Of a stretch of 64,000 nt of DNA, positions 16,863-26,496 are shown in pieces (position 1 is the first letter of the stretch; every line of letters begins with the position of its first letter). The position numbers were made by a program, and so were the translations under genes. The DNA is taken from the NCBI GenBank assembly GCA_944320845.1, contig CALUJA010000001.1:212603-276602 (forward strand), written 5' to 3'. The DNA comes from an uncultured Phocaeicola sp. (GTDB lineage: Bacteria > Bacteroidota > Bacteroidia > Bacteroidales > Bacteroidaceae). The notes beneath the pieces are model-generated. The model made no database searches. It worked only from the letters and a program-made list of their open reading frames with translations, and was not told where the DNA came from.

Positions 16863-17498
16863 TTATTTGCCCGTCCAGTGTGCAGGGTCTTGTCTCCATG
16901 CCTGCAAAACGGGAATATCCTCTTTGTTTATATAATCGGTCTTCAGTGCCGCGTCCAGTACGGCATTGTAGTTTGTCAGGGTAATCAGTTCTACCTTGGC
17001 GTTCTTGAATGCTTCTACAGATACATCAAAGCCATAAGTGAAAGATGCAATCATGCCGATTACTTCGCATCCGTCGCGGCGGATGGCTTCTACTGCCTTC
17101 AGGCTGCTTCCGCCTGTCGAAACCAGGTCTTCGATTACCACAACCTTCATTCCCGGGCGGAGTTCTCCCTCAATCAGATTTTCCAAACCGTGGTCTTTCG
17201 GGCTTGAACGGACATAGACAAAAGGCAAATTCAGTTCGTTGGCCACGAGTGCTCCCTGCGCGATAGCTCCGGTCGCTACTCCTGCAATGGCATCCACTTC
17301 GCTGAACTTTTCAAGAATGATACGACATATTTCCAACTTTACGAAATTACGCAAAGCAGGATAAGATAAAGTCTTGCGGTTGTCGCAATAGATAGGCGAC
17401 TTCCACCCCGATGCCCATGTAAAAGGATTAGCCGGTTGAATCTTGACCGCTTTTACCTTCAGCAATTTCTCTGCGAATAATCTTTCCAATGCTTTCAT
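16863..17498 (-). CDS. pyrE: Orotate phosphoribosyltransferase
   Basis: Adds phosphoribose from PRPP to orotate, giving OMP in pyrimidine synthesis. The PRPP-binding motif VVVIEDLVSTGGSS is at about residues 119-132, with the flexible loop containing Lys/His (RSSPKDHGLENLIEG) before it. The length of 211 is typical. A -7 box (17529-17536) lies 31 bases upstream. The SRPBCC gene begins 121 bases after the stop, without a clear hairpin terminator between. Confidence 0.95.
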   Translation of the reverse strand: MKALERLFAEKLLKVKAVKIQPANPFTWASGWKSPIYCDNRKTLSYPALRNFVKLEICRIILEKFSEVDAIAGVATGAIAQGALVANELNLPFVYVRSSPKDHGLENLIEGELRPGMKVVVIEDLVSTGGSSLKAVEAIRRDGCEVIGMIASFTYGFDVSVEAFKNAKVELITLTNYNAVLDAALKTDYINKEDIPVLQAWRQDPAHWTGK

Positions 17499-17528
17499 AA
17501 CCTAACTGTATATCTGATAAATGTTTTG

Positions 17529-17536
17529 CAAAATTA
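17529..17536 (-). promoter_or_regulatory. -7 box of pyrE
   Basis: TAATTTTG on the minus strand, an exact TAnnTTTG match, giving a leader of about 25 bases. There is no room for a pyrimidine attenuator. Confidence 0.6.
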
Positions 17537-17589
17537 TGGAAATCCCGTGGAAATAGAAAATTTGCATGCGTTAATTTTATAAAATCCAG

Positions 17590-18294
17590 TCAGATTGCGT
17601 TGTATTTTGCCCATGCGAGTGTCAGAATACTGATGCGGACACCTTTTATGCCGAGAAGGGCTTCGGCGCAGGCAGTGAGTGTGGCTCCGGTTGTCAGCAC
17701 ATCGTCGGTCAGCAGCAGGTGCTTTCCGGAAAGCCGGTCGGCTTCGGGAGTCGTGGCGAACAGGGATTCGGCATTTTCCCTGCGTTCATAACTGGATTTG
17801 TGTGTTTGTGTAAGATTGTTGCGGACGCGTCGCAACACATTATTATATATAGGGATTCCGGTTTTTTCGGATATGCCCCGTGCAAACCATTCGCTCTGGT
17901 TGTAGCCGCGTTCCCGCAATCGTTTGGGATGAAGCGGTACGGGAATCAGCGCATCAATATGGGCGAAAAAGTCTGTCTTGAGCAATTCTTCGGCCGACAG
18001 CGTCCCCATTTGCCTGCACACATCTTTTCGTCCGTGGTATTTCATGGCATATAAGATTTGTGCCACCTTGCCGCCTTTGGCATACAGGTAGAGCGCAGAG
18101 GCCCGCTCTATCGGGATGATTCCCCAGAAGAGCTGTTCCATCCGGTTTCCGGGGATGTCTTTCAGGTTTGTCCTGGGAAGCTCGGCCAGACAGGTGATGC
18201 AGACGGATTCTTCGCTTGGAAGAAGCTTTTTCCCACATGTCAGGCACCAGCGCGGAAACAGGAAATCCCTCAGGTCAGAAAAGAGTTTCGTCAT
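17590..18294 (-). CDS. ComF family protein (phosphoribosyltransferase-like)
   Basis: The N-terminal zinc-binding part has four cysteines (CLTCGKK and CITC). The C-terminal phosphoribosyltransferase fold has the PRPP-type motif HLLLTDDVLTTGAT near residue 195. ComF proteins take part in DNA uptake or single-stranded DNA handling during recombination. It overlaps the 3' end of recX by 20 bases and is the last gene of the prmC-recX-comF unit, consistent with a recombination role. Confidence 0.9.
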   Translation of the reverse strand: MTKLFSDLRDFLFPRWCLTCGKKLLPSEESVCITCLAELPRTNLKDIPGNRMEQLFWGIIPIERASALYLYAKGGKVAQILYAMKYHGRKDVCRQMGTLSAEELLKTDFFAHIDALIPVPLHPKRLRERGYNQSEWFARGISEKTGIPIYNNVLRRVRNNLTQTHKSSYERRENAESLFATTPEADRLSGKHLLLTDDVLTTGATLTACAEALLGIKGVRISILTLAWAKYNAI

Positions 18295-18757
18295 CGGTGC
18301 CTGTCCGTTTGAGCTGTTTCATGATTTCATCCGCCGAGAATCCGCGTCCTGCCGCGAAGCGCATCAGCTTGGCGTTGCGCTCGTATTCGGTTGCGGCTTT
18401 CACGGTCTTGGCTTTCTGCTGCAGCAGGTGCAGCAGCATGTCGGCGTATTCTCTTTCGTCAATTTCTTCCAGTCCGGTGGAAATGGCTTCTTGGGGCAGT
18501 TGTTTCATGCGGAGTGCTTGGATGATTTTCAGCCGTCCCCATTGGTTGAAGCGGTATTTGTCCCTTACAAAGAAGCGGCAGAAGCGGGCATCGTCCAGAT
18601 AGCGCTCTTTCTGCAGATGAGAGAGAATGTTTTCCGTTGTCGTTTCATCGGCTCCCCACAGCTTCAGCTTTGTCCGGAGTTCCGACGGACAGTGTTCGGA
18701 GGCCGAACAGTAGGCTTCCGCCTTCAGTTTCAGTTCGTGCTCGGTATAGTTTTTCAT
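18275..18757 (-). CDS. recX: Regulatory protein RecX
   Basis: Binds RecA filaments and limits recombinase activity. The 160-residue protein shows the repeated three-helix pattern of the family: SELRTKLKLWGADETTTENILSHLQKERYLDDARFCRFFVRDKYRFNQWGRLKI contains the LDDxxFxxxFV-type core and the following RGxxxI-like helix. It overlaps prmC by ATGA and comF by 20 bases, so the three are translationally coupled. Confidence 0.9.
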   Translation of the reverse strand: MKNYTEHELKLKAEAYCSASEHCPSELRTKLKLWGADETTTENILSHLQKERYLDDARFCRFFVRDKYRFNQWGRLKIIQALRMKQLPQEAISTGLEEIDEREYADMLLHLLQQKAKTVKAATEYERNAKLMRFAAGRGFSADEIMKQLKRTGTDDETLF

Positions 18758-19596
18758 TGTCTTACAGCTTTTATCATGCGGTCATTGCCTGCGAAGTCCT
18801 TGCGCAATTCGATGTCTTGGTAACCTGTTTCTGCCAGCAGGCTCTGCATCTCGCTGCCGTATGCCCGGTTGATTTCGAAGAAGAGCTTGCCTCCCGGTGC
18901 CAGCATGTCCTGTCCTGCCAGAGCGATGCGGCGGTAGAAGCGGAGCGGGTCGTTGTCGGGGACGAACAAGGCCTGTTCCGGCTCGTAGTCGAGCACGTTG
19001 CAGTCCATCTCCGCCCGTTCACTTTCCCGGACATACGGGGGATTGCTTACGATAATGTCCGTCTTAGGGAGAGAAGAATGCGGGGCCATGACATCCACCC
19101 TGCGGAAATCTATCCGTACTCCATGATGCGCCGCATTTTTCCGTGCGATGTCGAGCGCTGCGGCGGATATGTCCCATGCGGTAACCTTGGCTCCGTTCAT
19201 CCGGCAAGCCAGCGATATGGCGATACAGCCGCTTCCCGTCCCGATGTCAAGCACAGACAAGTCTGTTTGCGTGCAGTCGGCCACAATCCAGTCCACCAGT
19301 TCCTCCGTTTCCGGACGGGGAATCAGCACGGCGGGAGTAACATCAAATGTCCGTCCGCCGAAGCAGGCCTTCCCGATGATGTACTGAATCGGCTCGGAAT
19401 GTTCAAGCCGGAGCAGAATATCGTCCAGGCGTTTCCGGTTTTCTTCCGGAAAATCCATATCTTTGCCTGCGTAGAGCATGAGGGATGAAAAGCCGAAAGC
19501 TTCTTCCAGAATCCATCGGGCGAGGGCGGAGGCTTCAGACTCTGTATACGGAGCGGCGGTGAGCCGTTGCTTTATATAGGTATAGAGAGGGTGCAT
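18754..19596 (-). CDS. prmC: Peptide chain release factor N5-glutamine methyltransferase
   Basis: Methylates the GGQ glutamine of release factors, using S-adenosylmethionine. The 280-residue protein has an N-terminal helical release-factor-binding domain, the SAM motif VLDIGTGSGCIAISLA and the catalytic IVSNPPYV. The start MHPLYTYIKQRLT at 19596 is chosen although the frame stays open for 97 more codons upstream. Those codons cross the promoter and ribD start, and the -7 box at 19619-19626 supports the short form. The stop overlaps the recX start (ATGA). Confidence 0.93.
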   Translation of the reverse strand: MHPLYTYIKQRLTAAPYTESEASALARWILEEAFGFSSLMLYAGKDMDFPEENRKRLDDILLRLEHSEPIQYIIGKACFGGRTFDVTPAVLIPRPETEELVDWIVADCTQTDLSVLDIGTGSGCIAISLACRMNGAKVTAWDISAAALDIARKNAAHHGVRIDFRRVDVMAPHSSLPKTDIIVSNPPYVRESERAEMDCNVLDYEPEQALFVPDNDPLRFYRRIALAGQDMLAPGGKLFFEINRAYGSEMQSLLAETGYQDIELRKDFAGNDRMIKAVRQ

Positions 19597-19618
19597 GTCT
19601 TTATTTGATAGTGGAATG

Positions 19619-19626
19619 CAAAAGTA
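19619..19626 (-). promoter_or_regulatory. -7 box of the prmC-recX-comF operon
   Basis: TACTTTTG on the minus strand, about 23 bases upstream of prmC, in the 51-base gap shared with divergent ribD. No exact -7 box for ribD is visible in that gap. Confidence 0.6.
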
Positions 19627-19647
19627 AGCATAAAAAACAACAAGCCT

Positions 19648-20706
19648 ATGACGACAGATGAAAAATATATCCGCAGGTGTATCCAATTGGCAAAAAACGG
19701 ACTGGTGAATGCGGCGCCCAATCCGATGGTGGGAGCCGTCATTGTGCATCAGGGGAAAATAATCGGCGAAGGGTATCACGCACGGTGCGGTGAAGGCCAT
19801 GCCGAAGTAAATGCCGTCCGTGCGGTGAAAGACAAGGAGCTGCTGAAGGACTCGACGCTTTATGTCAGTCTTGAGCCTTGTTCGCATTACGGCAAGACGC
19901 CTCCTTGTGCCGATATGATTGTAAGCAAAGGGATACCGCGTGTGGTCGTGGGCTGCATAGACCCCTTTTCAAAAGTGTCGGGACGCGGCATCAGAAAGCT
20001 GCGCGACGCGGGAATCGAGGTGAAGGTTGGCGTGCTGGAGGCGGAATGCCAGGCACTCATCCGCCGTTTTGTGGTGTTCAACACCGAGCGGCGTCCTTAT
20101 GTTACCCTGAAATGGGCGCAGTCGGCCGACGGATTCATCGATATAAATCGCACGGAAGGCGCTCCGGTCGTTCTTTCCACGCCGGACACGGCTGTCTATG
20201 TCCATAAGCAGCGGGCGGAACACAAGGCCATTCTTGTGGGACGGCGCACGGCCCGGCTCGACAATCCGTCGCTCACCGTCCGCCATTGGTATGGCAAAAA
20301 TCCGCTCCGGCTGGTGGTTGACCGTGCTTTGGAGTTGCCCGAATCCCTCCGGCTGCTCGACGGAAGCACGCCGACCGTAGTCTTTACCGCCCTGCAGCGC
20401 CCTTCCCGCGAGGGCCTGGAGTTTGTTACGCTGGATTTTGGCCGCGATATCCTGCCGCAGATTATGGACGAACTTTTCCGGCGCAATATCCAGTCGCTTT
20501 TGGTGGAAGGGGGAACGCAGCTGCTGCAGTCGTTCATCGACGGCGGATTGTGGGATGAAATCTATGTGGAGCATGCTTCGGCCGTATTGGGCGAAGGGGT
20601 GAAGGCGCCGCTGGTTCCTGCCGGACATCCTGCCTCATACGGGTGGCGCGATGGGGTGGCGGTGGCGCACTACACGCGTGGCGCGGGGAAAGTGCAGGCG
20701 GAATAG
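19648..20706 (+). CDS. ribD: Riboflavin biosynthesis bifunctional deaminase/reductase RibD
   Basis: Second and third steps of riboflavin synthesis. The N-terminal deaminase has HAEVNA (zinc ligand and catalytic glutamate) and the PCSHYGKTPPC zinc motif; the C-terminal reductase begins near RPYVTLKWAQSADGFI and contains LLVEGGTQLLQSF. 352 residues. It is divergent from prmC with a 51-base gap. There is no FMN riboswitch in so short a leader. AAAGTCTG/CAGACTTT (20711-20745) forms an 8-bp hairpin just after the stop but with a poor U tract, possibly a weak terminator. Confidence 0.95.
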   Translation: MTTDEKYIRRCIQLAKNGLVNAAPNPMVGAVIVHQGKIIGEGYHARCGEGHAEVNAVRAVKDKELLKDSTLYVSLEPCSHYGKTPPCADMIVSKGIPRVVVGCIDPFSKVSGRGIRKLRDAGIEVKVGVLEAECQALIRRFVVFNTERRPYVTLKWAQSADGFIDINRTEGAPVVLSTPDTAVYVHKQRAEHKAILVGRRTARLDNPSLTVRHWYGKNPLRLVVDRALELPESLRLLDGSTPTVVFTALQRPSREGLEFVTLDFGRDILPQIMDELFRRNIQSLLVEGGTQLLQSFIDGGLWDEIYVEHASAVLGEGVKAPLVPAGHPASYGWRDGVAVAHYTRGAGKVQAE

Positions 20707-20919
20707 GATGAAAGTCTGTTTTCATGCCTGCCAAAATCAGACTTTGTCCTTGCCGGACTGCCTTTAGGCGGGGTGAAACCCGGACAGGGCGTATCCGGCG
20801 AGGCTGAACGCCTTGGGATAAAGCCATAAAAAGCCCTATTTGACAGATAAAAAACAGGAGTTTATCCATAATTTTATATAAAACTTCCCGTAAAAGTGCC
20901 GTAACGAAAAAAAACTTTC

Positions 20920-20927
20920 TACTTTTG
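20920..20927 (+). promoter_or_regulatory. -7 box of the DUF6242-uppS-bamA-ompH unit
   Basis: TACTTTTG, an exact match, 30 bases upstream of the ATG at 20957. The rest of the ribD-DUF6242 gap (20746-20919) shows no gene. Confidence 0.6.
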
Positions 20928-20956
20928 CAACTTGTAATAAAAGAACTCATTTGCAA

Positions 20957-22450
20957 ATGAAGATAAAGTACTTGCCGTGGCTTGCGGCGTTTTTGACCGC
21001 TTCCTTTATAATGACGTCTTGTCTGGACAATGATGAGACGGAGGCGACATACTCATTCAACAGTAGTATCACTGCCTTTTCGCTCGGTACGCTCCATATC
21101 GACCGGACGGGGATTGACAGCAACGGGGAAGACAGTGCCTACGTAGACACCATTAACTGCGCCAAATATCCGTTTTCGATAAACCAGACCACCCGTGTGA
21201 TAGAGAATAAAGACTCTTTGCCGGTAGGCACGCACATCGACAAGGTGGTGACAGACCTTGATGCGGATTCGGAAATCATCTTTTATACCAAGAACGGCGT
21301 GGATACGCTCTGGACTTCTACCGATTCCATCGACTTTACAATGAACGACCCCGAGACCGGAGTGCAGGAGCACGCCGTGATGTTTGGGGTCTATACGTAT
21401 AGCGGAACGCGCGGCAAGACCTACAAGGTGAAAGTGAACGTTCATCTTCAGGAACCCGACACGATAACCTGGAAAAACTTCGGTGGTCTGGATTTTGCAA
21501 CGCCGATGACGGGCATGAAGGCCGTATATGCCGGAGGCAGAGTATTTGTATTCGGAACGGAAGGTACGGAGACCGTAATCCGTTATACAGAGGTTAGCTC
21601 CGGCAATCCTCAGGCTTGGCAGGACATTGCCCTTGCCGGAATCACTTCCGTACAGGCCACTTCGGCCACCGTATGGCAGGATGAAGTCTATTTTCTGGCC
21701 GACGGCGGCAAGCTTTGCCGGATAAAATCGGATTTGACCGTTGAGTCCGGGCTGGGAAATGAAACGTTTACCCAGCTGATTGCAGGTGCAGACGATGAGG
21801 CCGAGCCGGTGCTGTATGCCTGCACTGCTGCCGGAAGCGGAGCATTGTCGGCAGGCTATGCTTGGACGCTTATGGAGCCCGGCGTGAATTTCGCTGCCGA
21901 CAAGAACGTATTCTCTGCCAATGCGGAAGTTTCATACAACAGCAACTTACACCGCACCATAGTCATGGTAGACGACAGAGCGGCCAGCGATACGGCAGCC
22001 ACGGTCTACAGCCGCCTTTCCAATGGAGGATGGACGGAATACTCTACTTCCAATGCCCCGCTGCCCGGACTGGAAAATATTTCCATGGTTAGCTACGATG
22101 AGAAATTGTATGCTTTTGGCGGAAGAAGTACCGCTCCCGGCACGACTCTTACCCAGCCTTTCGGCTATTTCTTTTCTTCTGCCGACAACGGATTGACATG
22201 GCAGCAGGTGGAAGAAGAAATGGCATTCCCGCAGGAGGCGGCTGAAGAAGGAGCCAATGGCATTACCGAATCGTTTGGCGACCGCTACACGGACAACGGT
22301 GGAGAGTATGCGGCGGCTGTCAGCATCCCGCAGGAAGAGCTTAATGCCGAGGGGGCGCTGAATCCGAGCTTTATCTGGATTGTGTGGGGCGATGGAACGG
22401 TCAGCCGCGGACATATCAATCGTTTGGGCTTCAAGCCTAAAGAGTGGTGA
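20957..22450 (+). CDS. DUF6242-type lipoprotein
   Basis: A 497-residue exported lipoprotein of unknown function. The signal [22 protein letters not shown] has its lipidation Cys at residue 22, followed by [10 protein letters not shown]. An N-terminal Ig-like half is followed by a repeat region ([33 protein letters not shown]) that looks like a beta-propeller of Kelch or WD type. The family name is recalled from Bacteroides genomes, where it sits before uppS. The ATG at 20957 is preferred over an in-frame TTG two codons earlier. It is followed by uppS after 16 bases. Probably surface or outer-membrane anchored; role in envelope assembly is only suggested by neighbours. Confidence 0.75.
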   Translation: MKIKYLPWLAAFLTASFIMTSCLDNDETEATYSFNSSITAFSLGTLHIDRTGIDSNGEDSAYVDTINCAKYPFSINQTTRVIENKDSLPVGTHIDKVVTDLDADSEIIFYTKNGVDTLWTSTDSIDFTMNDPETGVQEHAVMFGVYTYSGTRGKTYKVKVNVHLQEPDTITWKNFGGLDFATPMTGMKAVYAGGRVFVFGTEGTETVIRYTEVSSGNPQAWQDIALAGITSVQATSATVWQDEVYFLADGGKLCRIKSDLTVESGLGNETFTQLIAGADDEAEPVLYACTAAGSGALSAGYAWTLMEPGVNFAADKNVFSANAEVSYNSNLHRTIVMVDDRAASDTAATVYSRLSNGGWTEYSTSNAPLPGLENISMVSYDEKLYAFGGRSTAPGTTLTQPFGYFFSSADNGLTWQQVEEEMAFPQEAAEEGANGITESFGDRYTDNGGEYAAAVSIPQEELNAEGALNPSFIWIVWGDGTVSRGHINRLGFKPKEW

Positions 22451-22466
22451 TTTTATTGACGAAAAG

Positions 22467-23207
22467 ATGAAAAGCATGCAAGAAAAAGACCAGATAGACA
22501 GCACACGCATCCCTGCACACATTGCCATCATTATGGATGGCAACGGGCGTTGGGCGAAACAGCGCGGACATGCGCGTACGTTTGGCCATCAAGCCGGGGC
22601 GGAGACGGTGCATGTCATTGCCGAAGAAGCCGCACGGCTGGGGGTAAAGTTCCTTACTCTTTATACTTTCTCCACGGAAAACTGGGGACGGCCGGTCGAT
22701 GAAGTCGCCGCACTGATGAGTCTGCTCATGGACTCCATTGAGGAAGAGACTTTCATGAAGAACAACATCCGCTTTGCTATTATCGGAGACACGGACAAGC
22801 TGCCGGAAAATGTTTTGGCCCGGTTGAACCAGTGCATTGAGCATACTTCGGGAAATACGGGCATGTGTCTGACGCTTGCATTGAGCTATTCCTCGAAGTG
22901 GGAGATTACGGAGGCGGTAAGACAGATTGCCTCGGAAGTTGCCGAAGGCCGGCTGAAACCGGAGGAAATAACCGACAAGACTATCGATTGCCATCTGGCA
23001 ACAGCTTCCATGCCCAATCCGGATCTGCTGATTCGCACGGGCGGAGAAGTACGCTTGAGCAATTATCTGCTTTGGCAGTGCGCTTATTCCGAACTTTATT
23101 TTTGTGATACATACTGGCCCGATTTCAAGGAAGAAGAACTGCATAAGGCCATCTGTGACTATCAAAAGAGAGAACGCCGATTCGGCAAAACCAGTGAACA
23201 AATATAG
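22467..23207 (+). CDS. uppS: Isoprenyl transferase (undecaprenyl diphosphate synthase)
   Basis: Makes the C55 lipid carrier for peptidoglycan and surface glycans by adding isopentenyl units in cis. [17 protein letters not shown] at about 18-34 holds the catalytic Asp24; [14 protein letters not shown] and the C-terminal [28 protein letters not shown] hold substrate-binding arginines and the RxSN-type motif. 246 residues. The start at 22467 is chosen; the ATG at 22476 is an alternative. It lies 16 bases after the DUF6242 gene and 22 before bamA. Confidence 0.95.
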   Translation: MKSMQEKDQIDSTRIPAHIAIIMDGNGRWAKQRGHARTFGHQAGAETVHVIAEEAARLGVKFLTLYTFSTENWGRPVDEVAALMSLLMDSIEEETFMKNNIRFAIIGDTDKLPENVLARLNQCIEHTSGNTGMCLTLALSYSSKWEITEAVRQIASEVAEGRLKPEEITDKTIDCHLATASMPNPDLLIRTGGEVRLSNYLLWQCAYSELYFCDTYWPDFKEEELHKAICDYQKRERRFGKTSEQI

Positions 23208-23229
23208 TAAGTAAGATAAAAAGATAACA

Positions 23230-25872
23230 ATGCGATACCGTTTTCTACTGAGCCTGTTGATATTGGTCTGCTGCATGAGCCTTCGGGCGCAAGCGCAGGA
23301 GGTTATGAACGATACTATTTATAATCCGACCATTCTGTATAACGGAACGCCGAAACAATACGAGATTGCCGACATCAAGGTGAGCGGCGTAAAGAATTAT
23401 GAAGACTATGTGCTGATTGGAATCTCCGGTCTGGCCGTGGGGCAGACCATAACCGTGCCGGGCGATGACATTACCACAGCACTGAAACGCTATTGGAGAC
23501 ACGGACTGTTCTCGGATGTAAAAATTCTGGCAGACAAGATAGTCGGCAATAAGATTTATCTTTCCATCAGGCTTGCACAGCGCCCGCGTATTACGGATAT
23601 TGTGATTCATGGCGTAAAGAAGAGTGAACGCGAGGATTTGCAGACGCGGTTGGGCATGGCGAAAGGTACGCAGATTACGCCGAACCTGATAGACCGTGCG
23701 AAAATCCTAATCAAGAAATATTTTGATGAGAAGGGCTTCAAGAATGCAGAGGTCAATATTATCGAACGCGAGGACACGGCCAACGCAGAGCAGGTGTATG
23801 TGGATGTAGACATCGACAAGAAGGCGAAAATCAAGGTTCACAAGATTACGATTGACGGCAACTCGGTGCTGACAGACAAGAAGCTGAAGCGCGTGATGAA
23901 GAAGACCAACGAAAAGGGCAAGCTGATAAACCTGTTCCGCTCAAAGAAGTTCATCGACGAACGGTATGAGGAAGACAAGCAGAAGATTATTGAAAAATAC
24001 AACGAGCTCGGATATCGTGATGCGCAGATTGTGGAAGACAGCGTTTCGCAGTATGATGAAAAGACCGTGGATGTCTATATGAAAATCTATGAGGGGCAGC
24101 AATATTATATCCGTAACATTACATGGGTGGGAAATAAGGTTTATCCGTCTGATTGGCTTGCCGAGCAGCTGCGCATGAAGAAAGGGGATGTGTATAACCA
24201 GAAGCTGATGAACGACCGTATAACAAACGATGAAGACGCCATCGGGAACAACTATTATAACCGCGGCTATGTATTCTACCAGCTGAATCCCGTGGAAGTA
24301 AACATCGACGGTGATTCAATCGATTTGGAAATGCGTATCACCGAAGGCCCGCAAGCAAGCATCAGCCATGTGCGCATTAACGGAAATGACCGTTTGTATG
24401 AGAACATCGTCCGCCGTGAACTTCGTACGCGTCCGGGAGACCTGTTCAGCAAGGAGGCGCTGGAACGTTCTTACCGCGAAATTGCCCAGATGGGACACTT
24501 TAATCCCGAGAACATCCAGCCGGATGTTCAGCCGAACGTGGAAGACGGTACGGTGGACATCAACTGGGGACTGGAGTCTAAGGCCAATGACCAGGTGGAA
24601 TTTTCTGCCGGATGGGGACAGACGGGTATTATCGGTAAGCTGAGTCTGAAGTTTACCAACTTCTCGTTTGCGAATCTCTTCCGCAAAAATGACAACTACC
24701 GGGGTATCCTTCCGCAGGGCGACGGCCAGACGCTGACTATCAGCGGCCAGACAAACGGACGCTACTATCAGTCGTACAGCGTGTCCTTCTTGGACCCGTG
24801 GTTTGGCGGCAAGCGGCCGAACTCATTCTCCGTATCAGCGTTCTTTTCCAAGCAGACCGATGTGAGCGACCAATACTATAATAGTGCATACATGAATAAC
24901 TTTATGAATCTGTATGGTTATGGATACGGAACGTACGGTTATAACAATTACCTGAATTATGAATCGTTTTACGACCCGGACAGCTATATCAAAATATTCG
25001 GTATATCGGCAGGATGGGGAAAGCGCCTTCGCTGGCCGGACGATTACTTTACCTTATCCGCTGAATTGTCTTATCAACGTTTCATTATGCGCGACTGGAG
25101 CTACCTGTATATCCGTCTGAACAACGGGCAGTATATGAACACCGGTACGAGCAACCTGTTGAGTCTGAATCTTACGTTGGCACGAAACTCAACCGACAAC
25201 CCGATATTCCCGCGTTACGGTTCAGACTTCTCGCTTTCGTTGCAGATTACGCCGCCTTACTCCTTGTTCGACAAGAGGGATTACGCTACCTACGGACAGG
25301 ACAACTACGAGGAAGCGGCAAGTATGTATAAGTGGATTGAGTATCACAAATGGAAGTTTAAGATGAAGACCTATACGGCACTGATGGATATACAGAAGTG
25401 TCCGGTCATCATGACACGTACAGAATTCGGTATTCTGGGACATTTCGACAGTCATAAACGCTCACCGTTTGAGACTTTCTACGTGGGAGGAGACGGTATG
25501 ACGGGATACAGCTACAACTATGCTTCCGAGACCATCGCACTTCGCGGGTATGAAAACGGTTCGCTGACCCAGTATGGCGGACAGGAAGGTTATGCCTACA
25601 TCCGTCTGGGAGCCGAGCTGCGCTATCCGCTGATGCTTGAAAACTCAACCAGCATCTATGCATTGGGATTTGTGGAAGCCGGTAACGCCTGGAACAACGT
25701 GGCCGACTTCAATCCCTTCAAGCTGAAACGGTCGGCAGGCGTCGGCGTCCGCATCTTCCTCCCGATGATTGGTATGATGGGAATTGACTGGGCATACGGT
25801 TTCGACAAGATAAACGGTTCGATGGACTATAGCGGAAGCCAGTTCCACTTCATCATCGGACAAGAATTTTAA
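23230..25872 (+). CDS. bamA: Outer membrane protein assembly factor BamA
   Basis: Central subunit that folds beta-barrel proteins into the outer membrane. A signal peptide (to about residue 22) is followed by five POTRA-like repeats (about 45-430, e.g. IADIKVSGVKNYED, ITDIVIHGVKKSEREDL, IKVHKITIDGNSVLTDKKL, YYIRNITWVGNKVYPSDWL, ISHVRINGNDRLYENIV) and a C-terminal barrel ending FHFIIGQEF with terminal Phe. 880 residues. Residues about 546-590 form an unusual Tyr/Asn/Gly-rich stretch between two barrel strands. uppS lies 22 bases upstream and the first ompH 11 bases downstream, so they are likely co-transcribed. Confidence 0.95.
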   Translation: MRYRFLLSLLILVCCMSLRAQAQEVMNDTIYNPTILYNGTPKQYEIADIKVSGVKNYEDYVLIGISGLAVGQTITVPGDDITTALKRYWRHGLFSDVKILADKIVGNKIYLSIRLAQRPRITDIVIHGVKKSEREDLQTRLGMAKGTQITPNLIDRAKILIKKYFDEKGFKNAEVNIIEREDTANAEQVYVDVDIDKKAKIKVHKITIDGNSVLTDKKLKRVMKKTNEKGKLINLFRSKKFIDERYEEDKQKIIEKYNELGYRDAQIVEDSVSQYDEKTVDVYMKIYEGQQYYIRNITWVGNKVYPSDWLAEQLRMKKGDVYNQKLMNDRITNDEDAIGNNYYNRGYVFYQLNPVEVNIDGDSIDLEMRITEGPQASISHVRINGNDRLYENIVRRELRTRPGDLFSKEALERSYREIAQMGHFNPENIQPDVQPNVEDGTVDINWGLESKANDQVEFSAGWGQTGIIGKLSLKFTNFSFANLFRKNDNYRGILPQGDGQTLTISGQTNGRYYQSYSVSFLDPWFGGKRPNSFSVSAFFSKQTDVSDQYYNSAYMNNFMNLYGYGYGTYGYNNYLNYESFYDPDSYIKIFGISAGWGKRLRWPDDYFTLSAELSYQRFIMRDWSYLYIRLNNGQYMNTGTSNLLSLNLTLARNSTDNPIFPRYGSDFSLSLQITPPYSLFDKRDYATYGQDNYEEAASMYKWIEYHKWKFKMKTYTALMDIQKCPVIMTRTEFGILGHFDSHKRSPFETFYVGGDGMTGYSYNYASETIALRGYENGSLTQYGGQEGYAYIRLGAELRYPLMLENSTSIYALGFVEAGNAWNNVADFNPFKLKRSAGVGVRIFLPMIGMMGIDWAYGFDKINGSMDYSGSQFHFIIGQEF

Positions 25873-25883
25873 TACATAAAGTT

Positions 25884-26399
25884 ATGAAGAAGTTAATCTT
25901 TTCTGCTTTGATGCTTGTAGCCTGCACGGTTACAGCATTCGCCCAGAAATTTGCCTTAGTGGATATGGAATATATCCTGAAGCAGATTCCGGCATACGAA
26001 CAGGCCAACCGGCAGATGGAGTCGTATTCCAAGCAATGGCAGGCCGAGATAGAGGCCAAGGCCGATGAGGCGAAAACTCTTTATGAAGACTATCAGAAAA
26101 AGGCGGCTTCACTGTCGGCCGCTCAGGTGACCGCCAGAGAAGAGGCGATTGTTGCTAAGGAAAAAGAGGCGGCAGAGCTGCGGCAGAGATATTTCGGCCC
26201 GGAAGGAGAGATGATGAAGAAGCAGCAGGAGCTGGTTGTCCCGATACAGGATGCCATTTATGAGGCGGTAAAAAATGTTGCCACGCGCAGGGGATATGAT
26301 GTGGTCGTTGACCGCGCTTCGGCCCAAAGCATGATTTTTGCTTCGCCACGCATTGATATAAGCAATGAAGTCCTTGCAGAATTAGGATATTCAAATTAA
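25884..26399 (+). CDS. OmpH/Skp family periplasmic chaperone, first copy
   Basis: Skp-type chaperones hold unfolded outer-membrane proteins on the way to BamA. A signal peptide (MKKLIFSALMLVACTVTAFA-Q) is followed by KFALVDMEYILKQIP, long charged helices (about 45-125) forming the coiled-coil tentacle, and a closing strand YDVVVDRASAQSMIF. 171 residues. It starts 11 bases after bamA. Confidence 0.9.
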   Translation: MKKLIFSALMLVACTVTAFAQKFALVDMEYILKQIPAYEQANRQMESYSKQWQAEIEAKADEAKTLYEDYQKKAASLSAAQVTAREEAIVAKEKEAAELRQRYFGPEGEMMKKQQELVVPIQDAIYEAVKNVATRRGYDVVVDRASAQSMIFASPRIDISNEVLAELGYSN

Positions 26400-26404
26400 T
26401 TTTA

Positions 26405-26412
26405 TACTTTTG
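26405..26412 (+). promoter_or_regulatory. -7 box of the second ompH gene
   Basis: TACTTTTG directly after the stop of the first copy, giving a leader of about 78 bases. It suggests the second copy can be expressed apart from bamA. Confidence 0.6.
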
Positions 26413-26496
26413 CAACCGGGCGTCTTGGGGAAGGCTCTTATCCCGCTTCGGGGCGGCCTGAAAATACGAAATTGAAACTTAAAAATAAAAACTGTT

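Noticed and set aside
19597-19647. FMN riboswitch ahead of ribD
   Set aside because: Only 51 bases separate ribD from the divergent prmC gene, too short for the element.
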